DNA of 47,465 nt from Ascidiaceihabitans sp. (GTDB lineage Bacteria; Pseudomonadota; Alphaproteobacteria; Rhodobacterales; Rhodobacteraceae), in contig JAQXDI010000056.1 in the NCBI GenBank assembly GCA_029251465.1, positions 1-47,465 of the forward strand. Direction: 5' to 3'. Shown piece by piece: positions 26,323 to 37,605 of the stretch. The translations under genes were made by a program, and so were the position numbers. The number at the start of each line of letters is the position of its first letter. The stretch's first letter is position 1. Under the pieces are notes generated by a model, which was given only the letters and a program-made list of their open reading frames with translations, was not told the DNA's origin and made no database searches.

Positions 26323-27495
26323 TTAACCCTGTATCCGGACAGGTAGCTTTGCGAATGCGCAAATTGAATTGTTCATCGCTATTGTAGGCTTACCAACTTG
26401 AACAGCAGGCATCTGCTGCGTCATTGCAAGGATCAAACATTCGATCTCTAACAAGGCCAGATGCATGCCGGCACACATGTGAATACCGGCACCAAAGGCA
26501 AGGTGGCGACGCGCATTGCGGCGCTCAATATTGAATTGCCCGGCCTGCGCAAACACCGCTTCATCGCGGTTTGCGGATGCATAGAGCATCATCAACCGCG
26601 CGCCTTTGGGGATTTGGTGGCCTGCGATCTCAACAGGTTTGGATGTGTGCCGACTAAATGAACGGATAGGCGTTCCAATCCGGATCGCTTCATGGGCTGC
26701 GTTCAACGCTAGCGACGGGTCTTCCTTCAGTTTAGCCCACGTGTCGGGATTTGATCCTGCGTGGTAAATGAAGTGCCCAATCGCAGAGATCGTCGTGTCC
26801 AGGCTGGGGTTGATGTAATCCCTGATCGAAAAAGGCACTATTTCGGGGTCGATCTCTCCGTGCGCCGCCATTTCGGTGATCCGATGAGACCAGCTTCCTG
26901 GTTTCAACGTTTCGGGTGTCACGCCTGTTGCGATGAATTCTTTCATTTCGGCAATCACGGGACGCGCGGCTTGGCCACGCGCATTCTGGATGCCTTGCAT
27001 GTCAAAAGCCGCACTCGCCCATTTCAGCATATTTTCTCGACCAAAGTCAGGTAATCCAATCAGGTCGCGCACCACGGTCAGTGGCAGGGGTTGGGCAAGA
27101 TCTGTGATCGCTTCAAAACTGCCTTTTCGCACACAAGCCGCGACGATGTCATCGGCGACACTTTGGATGTGGGGCCGTAGAGTCGCCACATTATCGCGCA
27201 GCAAGGGAGGTAGGATCGCCTCTCGCAACATGGTGTGGCGTGGCTGATCAGAGGCAACCGTATTACCGCGTTGATGGGTGCAGCCGAAATCATCTGCGGC
27301 GGCTCCAAGGCTAGAGATGTAGGTTTCATGGTCGCGCAAACCGTTTCGGACCGTGTCATATTGTGTGAAGGCATAGTTGCCCAATGCTTCCATCCAGACG
27401 ACCGGGCCTAGTTCGCGCAAACGTTCGTAATCTGGCCAAGGATCACGAATAACATCATCGTCATAGAGATTTACAGGATCGCTGGAGCCGTTCAA
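26323..27495 (-). CDS. Cytochrome P450, TTG start
   Basis: A soluble bacterial P450 monooxygenase of 390 residues. The haem loop FGAGIHMCAGMHL gives the thiolate ligand Cys341, and the ExxR of the K-helix is EAIR. The I-helix region (YINPSLDTTISAIGHFIYH) has an Asp-Thr pair for oxygen activation. It resembles bacterial CYP families acting on aromatic or terpene-like compounds. No Met lies near the N-terminus; the frame opens with TTG at 27495, with AAAGG eight bases upstream. No ferredoxin or reductase gene is adjacent, so the electron donors lie elsewhere. It is the first gene of the P450-SDR-GST unit. Confidence 0.9.
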   Translation of the reverse strand: MNGSSDPVNLYDDDVIRDPWPDYERLRELGPVVWMEALGNYAFTQYDTVRNGLRDHETYISSLGAAADDFGCTHQRGNTVASDQPRHTMLREAILPPLLRDNVATLRPHIQSVADDIVAACVRKGSFEAITDLAQPLPLTVVRDLIGLPDFGRENMLKWASAAFDMQGIQNARGQAARPVIAEMKEFIATGVTPETLKPGSWSHRITEMAAHGEIDPEIVPFSIRDYINPSLDTTISAIGHFIYHAGSNPDTWAKLKEDPSLALNAAHEAIRIGTPIRSFSRHTSKPVEIAGHQIPKGARLMMLYASANRDEAVFAQAGQFNIERRNARRHLAFGAGIHMCAGMHLALLEIECLILAMTQQMPAVQVGKPTIAMNNSICAFAKLPVRIQG

Positions 27496-27581
27496 ATTCT
27501 GCGCCTTTCAATTCATATGCGTCATGCGCAGGCCAGCGCCGAGAAGGGGCGCGGAAACCTTTGAACACATGTTAAGAAATT

Positions 27582-27613
27582 TGATGCAATCAGTTGGTTT
27601 AAGCAAGTTGCTT
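27582..27613. promoter_or_regulatory. Two palindromes upstream of the P450 operon (possible operators)
   Basis: TGAT-GCA-ATCA (27582-27592) and AAGCAA-G-TTGCTT (27601-27613) are perfect short inverted repeats 8 bases apart, 87-118 bases before the P450 start. The second overlaps a TTGCTT that could serve as a minus-strand -35 box. They may bind a regulator encoded elsewhere. Confidence 0.35.
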
Positions 27614-27758
27614 TAGGGGATGGGTCTATTAAGGCACCCGCAGCAGTCTCAGTCCACACCACTTATCTTGCTGGCGTTACCGTCGTGAACGCGGCCATTG
27701 GTTGGATACATGATGAACTGTCGCTTCGTCCGCATGCAGCCATCTATTTATCCAGACC

Positions 27759-28109
27759 TCAGTCCAATTCCCAATCGTCATCGTCGGACAATTCGCCGAT
27801 CGCCATCCAGCCGATACGCACGCGGGCAACGCGGGTGCCGCCCCATGTGCGGAACACCAGATCAAAACCATCCTCGGTCACCGCTTCGGCCCCGATGTCA
27901 GCGCGGATCACGGTTGCGGCGTCCATATCCCACAGGCTGACGGAGGTGTGTACGGCGGGGGGCGCGCGGTAGGCTTCACCGAACTTGATGCGCTTTCGGC
28001 GTTCGCGTTGACCGCGCCCCGTCCACATTTCGCCGTCGGTTTCAAAATCTGAAAACAAGACTGTGTCGCCTTGTTCAATTCCAACTAAATGATTTCGCAG
28101 TCGCTTCAT
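27759..28109 (-). CDS. H-type lectin domain protein
   Basis: A 116-residue protein consisting almost entirely of an H-type lectin-like domain, as in the snail agglutinin and discoidin C-terminal domains. GDTVLFSDFETDGEMWTGRG leads into RRKRIKFGEAYRAPPAVHTSVSLWDMD, and GTRVARVRIGWMAIGE closes the sheet. No signal peptide is visible. The acidic tail (DDDDWELD) is unusual. The family binds N-acetylgalactosamine-type sugars in eukaryotes; the bacterial role is unknown. It lies downstream of the atp terminator in the same direction. Confidence 0.75.
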   Translation of the reverse strand: MKRLRNHLVGIEQGDTVLFSDFETDGEMWTGRGQRERRKRIKFGEAYRAPPAVHTSVSLWDMDAATVIRADIGAEAVTEDGFDLVFRTWGGTRVARVRIGWMAIGELSDDDDWELD

Positions 28110-28177
28110 AAGGCTTCACTTCAATATGCCACGCTTTGCTAACATGAAACGCATGCGCCTGCGCACCCCCAGAATGC

Positions 28178-28205
28178 AAAAAAGGCCCCACAATCGGGGC
28201 CTTTT
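28178..28205 (-). terminator. Terminator of the atpHAGDC operon
   Basis: AAAAGGCCCC (28180-28189) and GGGGCCTTTT (28196-28205) form a strong stem. Read on the minus strand it runs into at least six T. It could also work on the plus strand. Confidence 0.9.
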
Positions 28206-28231
28206 CTAACATTTCGCTACGTAAGCTCGAA

Positions 28232-28657
28232 TTACTTCGCGCTCAGGCCAATCTCGTCACCCATTGCGACCATATCGGCCAGCAATTTTGCAGCGTCATC
28301 AACTGGGCCAGGCTGGTTGTCAAAGACCTCTTTGACGTTGTTCAGCTCGGCGCGTGCATCGGCAACCATGCTGGCCATGTCATCGGCTGTCATGTCACCT
28401 TTGGCGATGGCGCGTTCGGCCAAAACCGAAACGCCTTCTGCATTGATTTCAGCAAAACCACCCGTCACAACATATTCGGTTGTGCCGGCAGATGCCTCAA
28501 CACGCAGCACACCAGGGCGCAACGTGGTGATTGTGGGGGCATGAAGCGGCATAACCGTCATGTCGCCATCTGCACCCGGGATTTGCACCGCAGTCACTGG
28601 CCCTGAGGCCAATGACTTTTCCGGTGAAACCAGATCAAATTGCATTGTGTCTGCCAT
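28232..28657 (-). CDS. atpC: ATP synthase F1 subunit epsilon
   Basis: The 141-residue epsilon subunit of the F1 central stalk, which couples rotation to catalysis and can inhibit ATP hydrolysis. The N-terminal beta-sandwich ([43 protein letters not shown]) is clear. The C-terminal helical pair is shorter and more divergent, as is usual in alphaproteobacteria. It starts 12 bases after atpD and is the last gene of the operon. Confidence 0.95.
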   Translation of the reverse strand: MADTMQFDLVSPEKSLASGPVTAVQIPGADGDMTVMPLHAPTITTLRPGVLRVEASAGTTEYVVTGGFAEINAEGVSVLAERAIAKGDMTADDMASMVADARAELNNVKEVFDNQPGPVDDAAKLLADMVAMGDEIGLSAK

Positions 28658-28669
28658 TGTATCGGCTCC

Positions 28670-30115
<1,446 letters not shown>

Positions 30116-30991
30116 CTAGAGTGCTTCCGCACCCGAAATAATTTCAATCAGCTCGTTGGTGATCACGGCTTGACGCGAACGGTTGTATTGGATGGTCAAT
30201 TTATCGATCATCTCACCCGCGTTGCGTGTGGCGTTGTCCATTGCGGACATCCGCGCGCCCTGTTCGGACGCTCCGTTTTCCAACAGCGCGCTAAAGATCG
30301 CTGTGGCGACGCCGCGCGGCAACAAGTCAGCCAAGATGGCCTCTTCGCTTGGCTCGTAGTCATACAGCGTTGCTGTCGCATCAACCTCTGGTGCCTCGAA
30401 AGACGCCGGGATGATTTGTTGTGCTGTCGGGATCTGCGTCACAACGTTCACGAACTGCGCAAAAAAGATCGTCGCCACATCGAATTCGTCCGCATCAAAG
30501 CGGGCTAGAACGTCTTTGGCGATGCCTTGAGCATCCGTGTAACCGATCCGTTTGACGTCAGTCAGATCCACGTGGCCGACCGAATATTGGCCAAATTCAC
30601 GTTTCATCTGATCGCGACCCTTTTTGCCAACGGTCAGGATTTTAACGTCCTTGCCGTCCGCAATCAGTTTCGCCGCATGCGTCTTGGCCTTTTTGACGAT
30701 GTTCGTGTTGAACCCGCCGCACAGACCACGTTCCGATGTCATAACAACCAGCAACTGCACTTGGTCGCTGCCGGTACCCGACAGCAATTTTGGTGCAGAC
30801 CCTGATCCACCAACGGACGCGGCCAAACCACCCATCACAGCGTTAAAACGCTCAGTGTAGGGGCGTGACTGCTCCGCAGCTTCTTGCGCGCGGCGAAGTT
30901 TCGCCGCGGCAACCATTTGCATGGCCTTAGTGATCTTACGAGTGTTTTTCACACTCGCGATCCTGTTCTTAAGGTCCTTAAGGTTTGGCAT
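30116..30991 (-). CDS. atpG: ATP synthase F1 subunit gamma
   Basis: The 291-residue rotor shaft. The N-terminal helix [40 protein letters not shown] and the C-terminal helix [20 protein letters not shown] are all typical. It starts 13 bases after atpA. Confidence 0.97.
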   Translation of the reverse strand: MPNLKDLKNRIASVKNTRKITKAMQMVAAAKLRRAQEAAEQSRPYTERFNAVMGGLAASVGGSGSAPKLLSGTGSDQVQLLVVMTSERGLCGGFNTNIVKKAKTHAAKLIADGKDVKILTVGKKGRDQMKREFGQYSVGHVDLTDVKRIGYTDAQGIAKDVLARFDADEFDVATIFFAQFVNVVTQIPTAQQIIPASFEAPEVDATATLYDYEPSEEAILADLLPRGVATAIFSALLENGASEQGARMSAMDNATRNAGEMIDKLTIQYNRSRQAVITNELIEIISGAEAL

Positions 30992-31004
30992 TTGCTATGC
31001 CCCC

Positions 31005-32543
31005 TTATGCGAAGTCAGCGACGAATGCGTCCAGAGCGGCCCGGACTGCAGTTTCCAGATCGTCCTTAACTTTACGGTCGTTGTCAGTGATGTCGGCCAA
31101 CAGGTCCGCGTTGTTTGCGCGCAAGTGCGCCAACATTGCCGCCTCGAAACGACCCACGTCAGAAACGTCGACCTTATCAAGATACCCTTGTGTACCCGCA
31201 AAGATGACGCAGACGATTTCCGCGTTTGTCAGTGGGGAATACTGTGGCTGTTTCATCAGCTCAGTCAAACGCGCACCACGGTTCAGCAATTGCTGGGTGG
31301 AGGCATCCAAGTCAGACCCGAACTGCGCAAACGCAGCCATTTCGCGGTACTGAGCCAAGGACAGTTTCACTGGACCCGCAACCGAAGACATCGCTTTGGT
31401 TTGTGCAGATGATCCAACACGCGAAACAGACAGACCTGTGTTCACAGCAGGGCGGATGCCTTGGTAGAACAATTCTGTTTCCAAGAAGATCTGACCATCG
31501 GTGATCGAAATCACGTTTGTCGGAATAAACGCAGAAACGTCGCCGCCTTGAGTTTCGATGATCGGCAGAGCGGTTAAAGAGCCGTTACCGGACGCATCGC
31601 CCAATTTCGCAGAACGCTCAAGAAGGCGAGAGTGAAGATAGAAAACATCGCCAGGGTAGGCTTCACGGCCCGGTGGGCGGCGCAAAAGCAAGGACATTTG
31701 ACGATAAGACACGGCTTGCTTTGACAAATCATCATAGATAATCAGCGCGTGACGGCCATTGTCGCGGAAGTGCTCTGCCATTGTTGTCGCAGCATAAGGT
31801 GCCAAAAACTGCATCGGTGCAGGATCGGACGCAGTCGCGGCCACAACGATGGAATATTCCATCGCGCCGGTTTCCTCGAGCTTTTTAACCAGCTGAGCAA
31901 CAGTGGAACGCTTTTGACCGATGGCCACATAAACGCAGTACAGTTTCTTGTACTCGTCGTCGCCTGCAGCTTCGTTGTAGGATTTTTGGTTCAGGATCGC
32001 ATCCAGAGCCACAGCCGTTTTACCGGTTTGGCGGTCACCAATGATCAATTCGCGTTGGCCACGGCCAATCGGGATCATCGCGTCAACAGACTTCAGACCA
32101 GTCGCCATCGGCTCGTGAACCGATTTACGTGGAATGATGCCCGGTGCTTTTACGTCAGCAACGCCGCGCTTTTTGGTTTTGATCGGGCCTTTGCCGTCCA
32201 GCGGATTGCCAAGACCGTCAACAACACGACCCAGCAGTTCGTCCCCAACAGGAACGTCCACGATCGAGTTGGTGCGCTTAACAACGTCACCTTCTTTGAT
32301 GTCGCGGTCAGAGCCGAAGATAACCACACCGACGTTGTCGGATTCCAGGTTCAAGGCCATGCCTTGGATCCCGCCAGGGAATTCAACCATCTCACCGGCT
32401 TGGACGTTGTCCAGACCATATACACGCGCGATACCGTCACCGACGGACAGAACGCGGCCAACTTCGGCAACTTCTGCTTCTTGACCAAAGTTCTTAATCT
32501 GGTCTTTTAGAATCGCAGAAATTTCTGCTGCTTGGACACCCAT
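31005..32543 (-). CDS. atpA: ATP synthase F1 subunit alpha
   Basis: The 512-residue non-catalytic nucleotide-binding subunit. It has the P-loop [13 protein letters not shown], the start [14 protein letters not shown], and [36 protein letters not shown] (quoted in parts: residues around [12 protein letters not shown] are the family signature). The start codon shares one base with the atpH stop (TAATG), which suggests coupling. Confidence 0.98.
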   Translation of the reverse strand: MGVQAAEISAILKDQIKNFGQEAEVAEVGRVLSVGDGIARVYGLDNVQAGEMVEFPGGIQGMALNLESDNVGVVIFGSDRDIKEGDVVKRTNSIVDVPVGDELLGRVVDGLGNPLDGKGPIKTKKRGVADVKAPGIIPRKSVHEPMATGLKSVDAMIPIGRGQRELIIGDRQTGKTAVALDAILNQKSYNEAAGDDEYKKLYCVYVAIGQKRSTVAQLVKKLEETGAMEYSIVVAATASDPAPMQFLAPYAATTMAEHFRDNGRHALIIYDDLSKQAVSYRQMSLLLRRPPGREAYPGDVFYLHSRLLERSAKLGDASGNGSLTALPIIETQGGDVSAFIPTNVISITDGQIFLETELFYQGIRPAVNTGLSVSRVGSSAQTKAMSSVAGPVKLSLAQYREMAAFAQFGSDLDASTQQLLNRGARLTELMKQPQYSPLTNAEIVCVIFAGTQGYLDKVDVSDVGRFEAAMLAHLRANNADLLADITDNDRKVKDDLETAVRAALDAFVADFA

Positions 32544-33103
32544 TATCCGACCTCTTTCATTGCATTCTGGAGGGAATTCAGCTTCGAGCGGATCGACGTA
32601 TCGATCATTTTCGAACCCACTTTAACGACAAGACCGCCGATGAGGCTTTCATCCACGGTCGCATTGATAGTCACAGTCTTGCCAAAGCGCGCTTTGAGCG
32701 TCTTGGCCAGTTTGTCTGATTGTGCCTTGGTCAGCGCCTTGGCGCTTGTGACGTCGGCAGTTACTTCACCTTTGGCCTCAGCGATGATGTCGCGCAAGGA
32801 TGCGACCAACTGTGGCAACACAAACAAACGGCGCTTGGTCGCCATCAGCGCCAAGGTGTTGCTCATGATCGGTGAGAGTTTCATCTTTTTGGCAAGTGCG
32901 GTGATCGCTTTGCCTTGCGCCTCGCGGCTGTAGATCGGCGAATGGATCAGCGCGTTAAAGTCGCCACTGTCGGCCATTGTCTGAGACAAGGCATCCAAAT
33001 CGGTTTCAATCGCTTTGACCTTCTTGCCGTCAACGGCAAGGTCATACACGGCCGTCGCATAACGCTGTGCGATGCCTGTGGAAATCGAAGCTGGTTCTGA
33101 CAC
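32543..33103 (-). CDS. atpH: ATP synthase F1 subunit delta, GTG start
   Basis: The 186-residue delta subunit joins F1 to the peripheral stalk. The protein begins with the roseobacter-typical [22 protein letters not shown] and ends with [24 protein letters not shown] prefer GTG at 33103 over GTG at 33109, because AAGGG then lies 6 bases upstream and the family N-terminus is reproduced. It is the first gene of an F1-only operon; the Fo genes are not in the window, an arrangement typical of this order. Confidence 0.95.
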   Translation of the reverse strand: MSEPASISTGIAQRYATAVYDLAVDGKKVKAIETDLDALSQTMADSGDFNALIHSPIYSREAQGKAITALAKKMKLSPIMSNTLALMATKRRLFVLPQLVASLRDIIAEAKGEVTADVTSAKALTKAQSDKLAKTLKARFGKTVTINATVDESLIGGLVVKVGSKMIDTSIRSKLNSLQNAMKEVG

Positions 33104-33124
33104 GTCCACCCTTTCGAAGTCTTG

Positions 33125-33198
33125 CCCTACATCTTATGCACCGTGCATCGTGTAGGGTCGTTGGTCGCCGCCCATAACCACAGACCGGAAGAACCGGT
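33125..33198 (-). promoter_or_regulatory. Two hairpins in the atp operon leader
   Basis: Nearest atpH, CCCTACA (33125-33131) pairs with TGTAGGG (33151-33157), and inside it ATGCA (33136-33140) pairs with TGCAT (33144-33148). Further upstream ACCGG (33184-33188) pairs with CCGGT (33194-33198). The first hairpin ends about 20 bases before the GTG start. The structures could affect mRNA stability or ribosome access. Confidence 0.45.
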
Positions 33199-33229
33199 GC
33201 GCAAATCACAAAACGACAAAATCAAAGGC

Positions 33230-33258
33230 GATGTAGCAGACGGTTTGCTCTGTCGCAA
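33230..33258 (-). promoter_or_regulatory. Possible promoter of atpHAGDC
   Basis: On the minus strand TTGCGA (33258-33253) and TACATC (33235-33230) lie 17 bases apart. Transcription would start near 33223 and give a leader of about 120 bases. The -10 match is only moderate. Confidence 0.35.
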
Positions 33259-33411
33259 CATATGATGCCTAAGTGCCCTTTAGGTGGTTTTTCAATGATT
33301 TCATAATCTTAACTAGGGTGCGACCGTTTGCGCACTCATAAAATTTCACAAATGCCACCCGAATCTGGCTTTGGACCGGCTTTTCAGCCCCTTTGACGGC
33401 GTACCAACGGC

Positions 33412-34158
33412 CTAACTCGCCGCTGGCTTGACCACTGGCTGACCTAACCCCTCAAGCACACTGACCGCGCGGCGGGTACGTGCGACTTTGCCTTTGGACG
33501 GATAGACCAGCTTGGTCGCCTCGACCATGAACGCGCCACCGGCCAGCATGCCCGGCGTGTGGCGCCCCATTTTTTCAAACATCGGCGCAGATTTCATCCA
33601 GACCCGCTTGGCCGACGGGATTTGATAGAGCGCGCCGACGTGGCGTTCTGGCAAAAACTGGTGTTTGCGCAGCTGGGTTTCCAGTTGGCTGGCCGAATAG
33701 GGCCGCCCATAGCCAAACGGTGTGCGATCACGGCGCGACCACATGCCGGCACGGTTGGGCACGATAAACAGCGCTTTGCCGCCCGGCCCCAGCACTCGCC
33801 AGCATTCTTCCAACAAATCGTAGGCGCGCTCTGATGTTTCCAACCCGTGCAGCACGATCAGCTTGTCCACGTGACCGGTTTCGATCGGCCACAGCGTTTC
33901 TTCGGTAAGCACGCTGACGTTTGGCTGGTTGGCAGGCCACGGCATCACGCCTTGCGGCCCCGGCATCAACGCAATCACGCGCCGCGCGTCTTTTAGATAG
34001 GGACGCAGCAGCGGGGCGGCAAAACCATAGCCAACAACCGTTTGGCCTTTGGCCTCGGGCCACAGCCCCAGCATCCGTTCACGCAACGATTTTTGCGCCG
34101 CCCGCCCCAGCGCGCTGCGATAGTAAAAATTCCTGAGGTCTTGCACATCAAGGTGCAT
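33412..34158 (-). CDS. Class I SAM-dependent methyltransferase
   Basis: A 248-residue methyltransferase of the type found next to gloB in Rhodobacterales. The glycine motif is degenerate ([15 protein letters not shown]), but [38 protein letters not shown] is the standard Methyltransf_11 post-motif region (parts: [20 protein letters not shown]). The weak motif I leaves some doubt about SAM binding. The substrate is unknown. It is divergent from gloB with 55 bases between the start codons. Confidence 0.82.
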   Translation of the reverse strand: MHLDVQDLRNFYYRSALGRAAQKSLRERMLGLWPEAKGQTVVGYGFAAPLLRPYLKDARRVIALMPGPQGVMPWPANQPNVSVLTEETLWPIETGHVDKLIVLHGLETSERAYDLLEECWRVLGPGGKALFIVPNRAGMWSRRDRTPFGYGRPYSASQLETQLRKHQFLPERHVGALYQIPSAKRVWMKSAPMFEKMGRHTPGMLAGGAFMVEATKLVYPSKGKVARTRRAVSVLEGLGQPVVKPAAS

Positions 34159-34213
34159 TGCGAACCCTGTCCCAATCCGTCACTCTGACACTACTTTAAC
34201 AAGCATAAGGCAA

Positions 34214-34987
34214 ATGGCCATGCCCTTGACCGTCGTCACAATCCCCTGCCTCTCTGACAACTACACGTTTTTATTGCATGACTCGATCAGCAACGAAACG
34301 GCTGTCATTGATGTGCCAGACGCAGGACCTATCAAGCAAGAACTGGATGACCGCGGCTGGCGGCTAACGCAGATCTGGCTGACCCACCACCACTGGGATC
34401 ACGTCGATGGTTTGCCCGATTTGCTGCGCTCGCATCCCGCCCAAGTGATTGGCGCGCGCGATGATGCAGACCGCCTGCCCGCGCTGGATGCCAAAGTTGG
34501 CAACGGTGATACGTTTACCTTTGCAGGCAATGACGTGCAGGTCATGGATGTGTCAGGGCACACGATCGGGCACATCGCCTTTCACGTGCCTGCTGCCAAG
34601 GCCGCGTTTACTGCTGACAGCCTGATGGCTTTGGGATGTGGTCGTTTGTTCGAAGGCACCCCCGCACAAATGTTTGACAGCCTGTCTAAATTAGCCGCCC
34701 TGCCCGACGATACGGTGGTTTTTTCCGGCCATGAATATACGGCTGCAAATGCCACATTCGCCATAACCATTGATCCCGACAACCCGGACCTGATCGCGCG
34801 CATTGCCGACATCACTGAAAAACGCGCAAAGGGACAGCCGACTGTCCCCTCCTCTCTTCAGCTTGAACGCGCCACCAACCCGTTTTTGCGCGGCCATGAT
34901 CCGCAAATTCAAACAGAACTGAACATGAAAGGGGCAGCGCCCGTGGATGTGTTCACTGAAATCCGGGCGCGCAAAGATCGGTTCTAG
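34214..34987 (+). CDS. gloB: Hydroxyacylglutathione hydrolase (glyoxalase II)
   Basis: Hydrolyses S-lactoylglutathione to lactate and glutathione, the second step of methylglyoxal detoxification. The 257-residue metallo-beta-lactamase-fold protein has THHHWDHVDG (zinc/iron ligands), SGHTIGHIAFH, FTADSLMALGCGRLFEG, FSGHEYTAANATFA and the C-terminal substrate-binding arm ending ATNPFLRGHDPQ. Two ATGs (34214 and 34220) are possible; AAGG sits 4 or 10 bases upstream. Glyoxalase I is not in the window. Confidence 0.95.
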   Translation: MAMPLTVVTIPCLSDNYTFLLHDSISNETAVIDVPDAGPIKQELDDRGWRLTQIWLTHHHWDHVDGLPDLLRSHPAQVIGARDDADRLPALDAKVGNGDTFTFAGNDVQVMDVSGHTIGHIAFHVPAAKAAFTADSLMALGCGRLFEGTPAQMFDSLSKLAALPDDTVVFSGHEYTAANATFAITIDPDNPDLIARIADITEKRAKGQPTVPSSLQLERATNPFLRGHDPQIQTELNMKGAAPVDVFTEIRARKDRF

Positions 34988-35283
34988 CCATTAACTAGCC
35001 ATTAAAACGTGACGACTGTACTTGAAAAATTTTCGACAAGGCACACTTCCCTTCAAACGTCCACGCAAACGCCATCGGCTTTGCGCCCGCAACACATTTG
35101 CCCGCGCTTTGCCAGTTTTCCATCAAATCACGCCCGGCTCACGTCTTTTGTGACATCTTTTTCAAAGAAAACGCTTGTAGCTGGCAAACAATCAACCAAA
35201 CTCTAACTGTATGAGGCCATGGTAGGCCTTGGGTCGCGATATTCTTCCGGCCCAGGACCGACCCCGATCGACAGGAGCACAAC
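34988..35283. other. Intergenic region between gloB and clpA
   Basis: About 296 bases without a supportable gene. The last bases carry AGGAG, the ribosome site of clpA. I found no clear promoter, terminator or RNA structure. Confidence 0.5.
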
Positions 35284-37605
35284 GTGCCTTCATTTTCGAA
35301 CACCCTAGAAAAGGCGATCCACGCCGCGCTCGCGCTGGCCAACGAACGCCACCATGAATTCGCAACGCTAGAGCATCTGTTGCTGGCGTTGATTGATGAA
35401 CCCGACGCAAAACACGTCATGCAGGCGTGTTCTGTGGACACGACCGATTTGCGCGAAAGCCTGATGCAATTCATCGAAGATGACCTCTCTAATCTGGTCA
35501 CCGACGTTGATGGATCAGAAGCTGTGCCAACGGCAGCCTTTCAACGCGTGATCCAGCGCGCCGCAATTCACGTGCAATCCTCCGGTCGCACCGAAGTGAC
35601 GGGGGCCAACGTGTTGGTCGCTATCTTTGCCGAACGCGAATCCAATGCGGCTTATTTCCTGCAAGAACAGGACATGACGCGCTACGATGCGGTGAACTTT
35701 ATCGCCCACGGCGTTGCCAAAGACCCCGCATTCGGGGAACCACGTTCCGTTTCCGGCGCGCCCGAGGGCGAAGAAGAAGTGCTTGGCGTGACCGAAGGCG
35801 AAAAGAAAGAAACCGCGCTTGAAAAATACTGCGTAGACCTGAACGCAAAATCGCGCGAAGGCGACATTGATCCGCTGATTGGGCGTGATTCCGAAGTCGA
35901 ACGCTGCATCCAAGTGCTATGCCGTCGCCGCAAGAACAACCCGCTGTTGGTAGGTGATCCTGGTGTGGGCAAAACCGCCATCGCCGAAGGGCTGGCGCGC
36001 AAAATCGTTGCTGGTGAAACCCCTGAAATTCTGGCGAATGCGACGATCTATTCGCTCGACATGGGCGCATTGCTGGCTGGCACACGCTACCGCGGTGACT
36101 TTGAGGAACGGCTGAAGGCTGTCGTCACAGAGTTGGAAGCGCACGAAGATGCGGTTCTGTTCATCGACGAAATCCACACTGTCATCGGCGCAGGTGCGAC
36201 GTCTGGCGGCGCGATGGACGCGTCCAATTTGCTAAAACCGGCTTTGGCTGGTGGCAAACTGCGCACCATGGGGTCAACGACCTACAAAGAATTCCGTCAG
36301 CACTTTGAAAAAGACCGCGCCTTGGCCCGTCGTTTCCAAAAGATCGACGTGAACGAACCATCTGTTGATGATGCCGTGAAAATCTTGCGCGGTCTAAAGC
36401 CGTATTTTGAGGATCACCATTCGGTCAAATACACATCTGATGCGATCAAAACATCTGTTGAACTTGCAGCACGTTACATCAACGACCGTAAATTGCCTGA
36501 CAGTGCAATCGATGTGATCGACGAAGCCGGCGCCGCGCAACATTTGGTCCAAGCAGCCAAACGTCGCAAAACCATCGGTCAAAAAGAGATCGAGGCCGTT
36601 GTGGCCAAGATCGCGCGCATTCCACCAAAAAGCGTGTCCAAAGACGACGCTGCTGTTTTGAAAGACCTTGAGGCATCGCTGAAACGCGTGGTCTTTGGTC
36701 AGAACAAAGCGATTGAGGCACTGTCGAGTGCCATCAAACTGGCCCGTGCAGGTCTGCGTGAACCGGAAAAACCAATCGGCAACTATTTGTTCGCGGGCCC
36801 CACCGGCGTCGGTAAAACCGAGGTCGCCAAGCAATTGGCCGACACGCTAGGCGTTGAACTGCTGCGTTTTGACATGTCCGAGTACATGGAAAAACACGCC
36901 GTTTCCCGCCTTATCGGCGCGCCTCCCGGCTATGTCGGGTTTGATCAGGGCGGTATGCTGACGGATGGTGTTGATCAGCATCCGCACTGTGTTTTGCTGC
37001 TGGACGAAATGGAAAAAGCGCATCCTGATGTCTACAATATCCTGTTGCAGGTCATGGATCACGGCAAACTGACGGACCACAACGGGCGCACTGTAGATTT
37101 CCGCAATGTGGTTGTGATCATGACGTCCAACGCGGGTGCGGCCGAACAAGCCAAAGAGGCAATCGGCTTTGGCCGTGATCGTCGCACTGGCGAAGACACA
37201 GCAGCCGTTGAGCGGACATTCACACCTGAATTCCGCAATCGTTTGGACGCAATCATCAGCTTTGGTGCCTTGCCTAAAGACGTTATTTTGCGCGTGGTCG
37301 AAAAATTCGTTCTGCAACTCGAAGCGCAGTTAATGGATCGCAACGTTACCATCGAACTAACCAAGCCAGCCGCCGAATGGCTCGCAAACAAGGGTTATGA
37401 TGATAAAATGGGCGCGCGTCCTCTGGGGCGTGTCATCCAAGAACACATCAAAAAACCATTGGCTGAAGAACTGCTGTTTGGCAAACTTGTCAAAGGTGGC
37501 TTTATCAAGGTGGGTGTCAAAGGCGGTGAATTGGATCTGAAGATCGATGGCCCGGACAAGCCACGTATTTCTGGCGACAAACCTCCACTGCTCACTGCCG
37601 AATGA
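35284..37605 (+). CDS. clpA: ATP-dependent Clp protease ATP-binding subunit ClpA, GTG start
   Basis: The 773-residue AAA+ unfoldase that feeds substrates into ClpP. The N-domain (SFSNTLEKAIHAALALANERHHEFATLEHLLLAL, in parts EKAIHAALALANER and TLEHLLLALIDEP) spans residues 1-145. D1 has Walker A GDPGVGKT at 224-231 and Walker B VLFIDEIHT. D2 has Walker A GPTGVGKT at 505-512 and VLLLDEMEKAHPD. The absence of a long middle domain and the N-domain sequence separate it from ClpB. GTG at 35284 has AGGAG upstream. The adaptor gene clpS is not next to it. The stop overlaps the M23 gene by 4 bases. Confidence 0.96.
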   Translation: MPSFSNTLEKAIHAALALANERHHEFATLEHLLLALIDEPDAKHVMQACSVDTTDLRESLMQFIEDDLSNLVTDVDGSEAVPTAAFQRVIQRAAIHVQSSGRTEVTGANVLVAIFAERESNAAYFLQEQDMTRYDAVNFIAHGVAKDPAFGEPRSVSGAPEGEEEVLGVTEGEKKETALEKYCVDLNAKSREGDIDPLIGRDSEVERCIQVLCRRRKNNPLLVGDPGVGKTAIAEGLARKIVAGETPEILANATIYSLDMGALLAGTRYRGDFEERLKAVVTELEAHEDAVLFIDEIHTVIGAGATSGGAMDASNLLKPALAGGKLRTMGSTTYKEFRQHFEKDRALARRFQKIDVNEPSVDDAVKILRGLKPYFEDHHSVKYTSDAIKTSVELAARYINDRKLPDSAIDVIDEAGAAQHLVQAAKRRKTIGQKEIEAVVAKIARIPPKSVSKDDAAVLKDLEASLKRVVFGQNKAIEALSSAIKLARAGLREPEKPIGNYLFAGPTGVGKTEVAKQLADTLGVELLRFDMSEYMEKHAVSRLIGAPPGYVGFDQGGMLTDGVDQHPHCVLLLDEMEKAHPDVYNILLQVMDHGKLTDHNGRTVDFRNVVVIMTSNAGAAEQAKEAIGFGRDRRTGEDTAAVERTFTPEFRNRLDAIISFGALPKDVILRVVEKFVLQLEAQLMDRNVTIELTKPAAEWLANKGYDDKMGARPLGRVIQEHIKKPLAEELLFGKLVKGGFIKVGVKGGELDLKIDGPDKPRISGDKPPLLTAE

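Larger units (their letters stand above)
33104..33411. other. Gene-free region upstream of the atp operon
   Basis: These 308 bases between atpH and the methyltransferase gene hold no convincing gene. On the minus strand they carry a possible promoter and a structured leader, listed separately. CCTAA (33268-33272) and TTAGG (33280-33284) form a further weak hairpin followed by a T-rich stretch on the plus strand. Confidence 0.6.

Noticed and set aside
35009..35206. Open frame of 65 codons between gloB and clpA
   Set aside because: No ribosome site and a low-complexity serine/threonine/arginine-rich product with no similarity that I recognise.
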